A stretch of 17,539 bases of DNA. Source: JAGGVT01 sp965369605. Lineage in GTDB: Bacteria; JAJVIF01; JAGGVT01. Numbering within the stretch: the stretch's first letter is position 1; every line of letters begins with the position of its first letter. The stretch is from NCBI GenBank assembly GCA_965369605.1, contig CBDURE010000073.1:1-17539 (forward strand), written 5' to 3'. Of the stretch, positions 14,013 to 17,539 are shown in pieces. Position numbers and translations under genes: made by a program. The notes below the pieces were generated by a model. That model saw only the letters and a program-made list of their open reading frames with translations. It did not search any database and was not told the origin of the DNA.

Positions 14013-14846
14013 ATGCCTGACAATCACGAAGAAAAAGAGAAAGAACTTCTGGAAAACGAAGAAGAAACGCAGTGGGAAGAGGATGAAACGCTTTCTGAAA
14101 CTGAAGAGAATGAGCCGTACGGCATAATGAGCAGGATTATCGGTGTGTTTATCGAGCCGAACAAGGCGTTCAAACATATAGGAACAAAACCCGAGATTTG
14201 GGGCGCGATTCTTTTCTGCCTGATTGTTTTTGTTGTTGCGTCATTATTTACGATGAACGAAATGGTTGACCTTACGGTAAACAGTACAGCGGAATTGCTT
14301 GCTGAACAGGGCATGGAGACATCGCAGATTGAAACAGCAGCGAACATATCAGGAATAATGGTACGTTTCAATTCAATACTTCAAACTCTGGGTATCCTGG
14401 TATTCTGGCTGATTTACGCGCTGGTTGCCTACATCGTTGGCTTGTTCATGGGGCAGGATTCGAACTACAAATCCTCGCTTGCGGTAATTGGCTATTCATC
14501 TCTTCCAGCGATTTTAATCAAGCAGGGAATAATCGGGACTCTTGTTTTCATGACCGGTTCATGGGCAACAATGGCGGAATATCAGCAGGCGATGATGAAA
14601 AGCTCATTCAGCCTGTACACGCTGTTTGGAAATCCTGAAATGAATCTTAACGTTCAAGCGTTGCTGCTTGCGATTGATCCCTTCATGTTTTGGGGATTAT
14701 TCCTTATGGCTGTAGGATTCAAATATGCAAATAATGTCAAAGCTGCGCAGGGATGGAGAACGGCTATTATCGTGACAGTTATCACTATCGCCGCTGCTGT
14801 TCCACTGACAGTTATAGGATTATCCCCAATGGCAGCTGCAAACTAA
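14013..14846 (+). CDS. Yip1-family multi-pass membrane protein in the exporter operon
   Basis: This 277-residue membrane protein has a very acidic N-terminus (Glu/Asp-rich, about 5-35). The Yip1-type entry is IIGVFIEPNKAFKHIGTKPEIW (42-63). About five hydrophobic segments follow (64-80, 121-146, 155-180, 215-237, 250-270), with G-x-S/N-YKSSLAVIGYSSLP (148-165) typical of bacterial Yip1/DUF1282-like proteins. The ATG is 1 bp after the ATPase stop with GGAG upstream, so it is cotranslated in the operon. The family's role in bacteria is unclear. Bacterial Yip1 genes often lie beside MacA/MacB-like exporters. Here it occupies the place where a permease would be expected, but nothing in it resembles an FtsX/MacB permease. 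Confidence 0.8.
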   Translation: MPDNHEEKEKELLENEEETQWEEDETLSETEENEPYGIMSRIIGVFIEPNKAFKHIGTKPEIWGAILFCLIVFVVASLFTMNEMVDLTVNSTAELLAEQGMETSQIETAANISGIMVRFNSILQTLGILVFWLIYALVAYIVGLFMGQDSNYKSSLAVIGYSSLPAILIKQGIIGTLVFMTGSWATMAEYQQAMMKSSFSLYTLFGNPEMNLNVQALLLAIDPFMFWGLFLMAVGFKYANNVKAAQGWRTAIIVTVITIAAAVPLTVIGLSPMAAAN

Positions 14847-14869
14847 AAGGAAAATTCGAGGTTTAAGTT

Positions 14870-16207
14870 ATGTTAAAGGATAAAAACAACGTGAAAAAAA
14901 AGAAGAAGGATAAAAATCGCACCAGGAATACCATTGTCCTTATCGTGGTTGTTGCGGTGATAATCGCTGGCAGTGTTTACACTGTTATCAATTCCGACAA
15001 AAGCGGCACCGCCAAGCTGAAAGCATTTCAGGAAACTGAAGAGGTTACAATTGGCGATATCAACATCTCGGTTAAAGCTACTGGAAACCTGGAAGCCTGG
15101 GAGAAAATCGACCTTCGACCGGAGGCAAGCGGGAAAGTTGAAAAACTCCTTGTCGATTCCGGTGATATTGTCGAGGAGGGACAGGTTGTGGCAATCCTGG
15201 ATCAGAGCAGCCAGGAAAACGCGCTCGATCGCGCAAGGGCGAATGTAAATCTTGCGAAAGCCGCGCTTGATGAAACCCGAAAGGGGTACAGGGACATAGA
15301 CAAGGCAAGTATGGAGGACACCATTTCACAATCCGAGGTCAGGCTGGCTGATGCGAAGCGCGAATACAACCGGGTTAAAGAACTGTTCGAGAAGGGATTC
15401 GCATCCCAAACAGAATTCGATAAAGCGAAAACTCTATTGGATCAGGTTGAAATTGAACTTGACGGCGCAAAAGAACGGCTCGACATTCTTCTCAGAGGCG
15501 GGGAGAAGGAAGCTTGCGACAGGGCTGAAGCCAATTACAAAATTGCGCTTGCCAATCTTAAGGATGCCGAACGCCTTCTCGGCGACGCTACTGTTGATGC
15601 TCCCATGAGCGGAGTTGTGCTTCACAGGTATGTTTCCGAGGGCAGCGTGATTTTGTCCGGCTTGTCCACTTTCTCACAGGGAGAGGCGTTGTTTTCAATC
15701 GGCGATGTCAGCAGGATGAAACTAATCGCCCAGGTTGATGAGGGCGATATCGGAAATGTGAAAAAGGAACAGGTCGCGTTGATTGAGGTCGATGCCTGGA
15801 CCGATGAAAAATTCGAGGGCGCGGTTACCAAAATCGCACCTCAGGGAATGTCATCCGGGTCGATTATGACAACTTTCGGAGTAACAATCGAAATCGACAA
15901 CGCGGATGGACGCCTGAAACCGGGATTCACAGCCGATGTTGAAATCATCGTTGATGAACTAGCCGATGCCATTCGTGTTCCGTTCAGAGCTGTTTTAGAA
16001 AGCGATGATAAATTCTATTGCTTTATTGTTGATGATGACGACATCATCGAGGAACGCGAAATAGAAATAGGCCGCACGAACTACGAGTTTTACGAGGTGA
16101 TAAACGGGTTACAGGAGGGTGAGAAAGTTATTACAAAAGGGCGTCCCGGCAAGATAAAAGGAGAGAAGGATGAAGAGAAATCAGGATTACGTATAGAAAT
16201 CGGTTGA
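14870..16207 (+). CDS. Periplasmic adaptor protein, MacA/HlyD (RND/ABC membrane-fusion) family
   Basis: The adaptor bridges inner-membrane transporter and TolC-like channel. A Lys-rich cytoplasmic start (1-20) precedes one transmembrane anchor (21-40). The biotinyl-lipoyl domain is split: first half GNLEAWEKIDLRPEASGKVEKLLVDSGDIVEEGQVVAILD (72-111) and second half TVDAPMSGVVLHRYVSEGSVI (241-261). The helical hairpin lies between (about 112-237), including EYNRVKELFEKGFASQTEFDKAK, typical of MacA. A beta-barrel (282-365) and membrane-proximal domain (366-426; AIRVPFRAVL, INGLQEGEKVITKGRPG) follow. It starts 23 bp after the Yip1 stop with GAGGT upstream. It ends the operon: a strong terminator lies 44 bp downstream. 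Confidence 0.95.
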   Translation: MLKDKNNVKKKKKDKNRTRNTIVLIVVVAVIIAGSVYTVINSDKSGTAKLKAFQETEEVTIGDINISVKATGNLEAWEKIDLRPEASGKVEKLLVDSGDIVEEGQVVAILDQSSQENALDRARANVNLAKAALDETRKGYRDIDKASMEDTISQSEVRLADAKREYNRVKELFEKGFASQTEFDKAKTLLDQVEIELDGAKERLDILLRGGEKEACDRAEANYKIALANLKDAERLLGDATVDAPMSGVVLHRYVSEGSVILSGLSTFSQGEALFSIGDVSRMKLIAQVDEGDIGNVKKEQVALIEVDAWTDEKFEGAVTKIAPQGMSSGSIMTTFGVTIEIDNADGRLKPGFTADVEIIVDELADAIRVPFRAVLESDDKFYCFIVDDDDIIEEREIEIGRTNYEFYEVINGLQEGEKVITKGRPGKIKGEKDEEKSGLRIEIG

Positions 16208-16250
16208 TTGAGTGAATAGAAAAGCAGCGAAAAAACTGCGTTAAAAGCAG

Positions 16251-16287
16251 AAAAAAAGCAAAGGGTTAAACCCCTCTGCTTTTTTTA
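16251..16287. terminator. Bidirectional rho-independent terminator closing the exporter operon
   Basis: A7-GCA-A-A-GGG, a TTAAA loop, then CCC-C-T-C-TGC-T8 form a long stem with minor mismatches, flanked by A7 on the left and T8 on the right, so it can work on either strand. It would stop both the exporter operon (+) and transcription from the membrane-protein gene at 16535-17275 (-). Confidence 0.85.
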
Positions 16288-16312
16288 CGAAATCACTTCA
16301 TCTTAACGAGGA

Positions 16313-16501
16313 TGTAGGGAAAGGTATCGTAATCAAGTTCCCCCCACCCCAGCCCTCCCCGCGAGCGGGGAGGGAGAATGTTGTCTTTTCCCTTCGCTAA
16401 TGTATAAACCGAGTATATCGTATGCAAATGCAAAAAATATTTCCCCCCGCTCGCGGGGGGATTAAGGGGGGGAGCAGATATAAAAACAATCTATCCCGAC
16501 A
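16313..16501 (+). mobile_element. MITE-like element copy B
   Basis: This 189-bp copy aligns end to end with the 193-bp core of copy A (11659-11851). The two G/C hairpins are identical. Main length changes are a C run of 6 against 7 and an A run of 6 against 9. Ends are TGTAGGGAAA and TATCCCGACA. Read in the frame open in copy A it contains TAG and TAA near the left end. It lies between the operon terminator and the next gene, in the same orientation as copy A, so the two are direct repeats flanking the exporter operon. Confidence 0.8.
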
Positions 16502-16534
16502 CACACCAAAATTCGAAACACGGTTTGATTATCT

Positions 16535-17275
16535 CTATTCATCCCCGGTGAGTTTTTCAATCTCACCCGGACTCGCTTCTTCAAGTTGACCCTCGACAGG
16601 TTCATCAGGCTGTTGAGCAGCACCCTTTCTGGATTCCATAACCGAAAAGAATATCTTCAACACGGCTCTTCCGATTTTATCAATGTCAATATTGTCAGTA
16701 TTCATGCGTGTGATTGAAATATCCTCGCTCTGGTTATCATCAGATTCACTCGTGGGTTCAAACGGCACCCCTGTTAATCCAAGTTCAGCTTTGCGCTTGT
16801 CATCGGGATTCATATACCTTTTCATTTTTTCTCCGAGACGGCCGGGGCGTCCGGTGAACTCAAACGGTGAATCGGGGTCATAAAGCACATCGTACGGGCT
16901 TTTGGGCGCTTTGCCGTATCCGGGAATTTCCGGCGCGTGAACCTGGGGGAAAGCCTTGTCGTGAATTCCGGGGAGAATTCCGGGAGTGTTCATGATATCA
17001 AGCGGACTCGGAACGCCATCGCGTTCCTCCTGCATTCTGCTTTTAACAATCGGGTCGATAAATCCAACCTTCGCGTGAGATTTAAGCCTGCTTTCAGGAG
17101 ACATCACGGGATCAGACGACTTGCCCTTTGGTATGTCATAATACGGTTTACCTGAATACTTGTGCATTGCCGGAGTCATTTTAGCGGTTGTGAAAATGAG
17201 TATCACAATGACAACCATCCCCAGCGCCAGTACAAGGCTCCAGAAAAGCTTATTATCAGTTGTTTTTTTCTTCAT
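16535..17275 (-). CDS. Unrecognised single-pass membrane protein
   Basis: This 246-residue protein belongs to no family I recognise. A short Lys-rich start (MKKKTTDNK) is followed by one hydrophobic helix (about 10-31, LFWSLVLALGMVVIVILIFT), consistent with an N-in signal anchor. The rest is polar and Pro/Gly-rich (PGILPGIHDKAFPQVHAPEIPGYGKAP), predicted extended and periplasmic. One amphipathic segment (IDIDKIGRAVLKIFFSVMES, ~197-216) and an acidic C-terminus (PVEGQLEEASPGEIEKLTGDE) follow. There are no cysteines and no catalytic motif. No good ribosome-binding site precedes the ATG; a weak TTGTCT-17-TAAACT promoter-like pair lies at 17314-17342. Codon use looks native. It stands alone and ends about 30 bp from MITE copy B. 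Confidence 0.7.
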   Translation of the reverse strand: MKKKTTDNKLFWSLVLALGMVVIVILIFTTAKMTPAMHKYSGKPYYDIPKGKSSDPVMSPESRLKSHAKVGFIDPIVKSRMQEERDGVPSPLDIMNTPGILPGIHDKAFPQVHAPEIPGYGKAPKSPYDVLYDPDSPFEFTGRPGRLGEKMKRYMNPDDKRKAELGLTGVPFEPTSESDDNQSEDISITRMNTDNIDIDKIGRAVLKIFFSVMESRKGAAQQPDEPVEGQLEEASPGEIEKLTGDE

Positions 17276-17479
17276 ATTTGATCACACAGTTAGAATTATT
17301 TATCTTCAAAATAAGTTTATCCCTTCTTACTCTATAAGACAACTTTTTATTAGGTACGGGTCATTTCGAATTGATGTAAAAACCGGAGCGTTAACCGCGT
17401 GGATATGTGCATTACAATTCACAGGAACGAACTATTAGAAGCTCACTTTTATCTTACCAGCTATAGAAAGTATCGTCAA

Positions 17480-17539
17480 TTACTCAAGCGTAATTGAAAC
17501 AGAACGCTTTTTTACTTGATTAAATGCCGGAATTTTCAT
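17480..17539 (-). CDS. Possible C-terminal end of a gene entering from beyond the window
   Basis: From the window edge one minus-strand frame reads 19 codons (ending VKKRSVSITLE) to a TAA at 17480-17482. It could be the tail of a gene upstream, or chance. The rest of 17276-17479 shows no gene, terminator or repeat that I can support. Confidence 0.2.
   Translation of the reverse strand: MKIPAFNQVKKRSVSITLE

Noticed and set aside
1..17539. A defence island, biosynthetic cluster, prophage or integron
   Set aside because: No nuclease, methyltransferase, toxin-antitoxin pair, synthase, phage or integrase gene is visible. Gene content is envelope plus housekeeping.

Overview
The window reads as a chromosomal segment of an uncultured-type diderm (Gram-negative-like) bacterium. 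The evidence for a diderm is a TolC-like outer-membrane factor with a MacA-like adaptor, two large secreted lipoproteins and a type II/IV prepilin. Moderate GC, beta-rich PKD/kelch lipoproteins, a large prepilin-type protein and many small structured repeats would suit a candidate-phylum metagenome genome. I cannot name the phylum from sequence alone. No tRNA, rRNA, CRISPR array, transposase, phage gene or recognisable defence system is visible.

Layout. 1-554 has no gene. It holds two copies of a palindromic ~104-bp repeat (the first cut by the window edge), a 5 x 25-bp tandem array ending in a dRS3-like palindrome, a 46-bp structured box and an 8-bp tandem array. 555-3691 (-) is a PKD/jelly-roll lipoprotein gene broken into two frames by a run of 13 C on its coding strand. 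3692-4149 is intergenic with inverted repeats and a decayed copy of the 104-bp repeat. 4150-4809 (-) is a diacylglycerol/polyprenol-kinase-family membrane protein, divergent from the prepilin gene at 5153-6337 (+). The 343-bp gap between them carries promoters for both directions and a long prepilin leader. A terminator, then a promoter and the SRP RNA (about 6510-6637), precede cytidine deaminase (6681-7079). This converges on a Sua5/YrdC/TsaC-family gene (7082-7732, -). 7733-8025 holds a second 8-bp array and a possible leader ORF before a GNAT-YoaP-like acetyltransferase (8026-8838, +). That gene converges on a second lipoprotein (8878-11145, -), whose N-terminal ~450 residues are homologous to the first lipoprotein but which ends in kelch repeats.

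11146-11822 holds the promoter of the kelch lipoprotein, a second 46-bp box, the longest 8-bp array (13 units) and a ~0.2-kb MITE-like element that reaches into the 5' end of a tolC-like gene. From there a tight four-gene operon runs to 16207: TolC-like, MacB/LolD-type ATPase, Yip1-family membrane protein and MacA/HlyD adaptor. A strong bidirectional terminator follows, so no classical MacB/FtsX permease is encoded in the unit. 16208-16534 holds that terminator and a second copy of the MITE in the same orientation. 16535-17275 (-) is an unrecognised single-pass membrane protein. The last 264 bp have no clear gene apart from a possible C-terminal end at 17480-17539.

How the genes fit together: much of the content concerns the cell envelope (two surface lipoproteins, a pilin-like protein, a tripartite export operon and a lipid kinase). 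Housekeeping genes (SRP RNA, cdd, tsaC) are interspersed. The least ordinary signals are the homopolymer switch or break in the PKD lipoprotein, the MITE that supplies the start region of the tolC-like gene, the export operon without a permease, and several unnamed repeat families recurring between genes.
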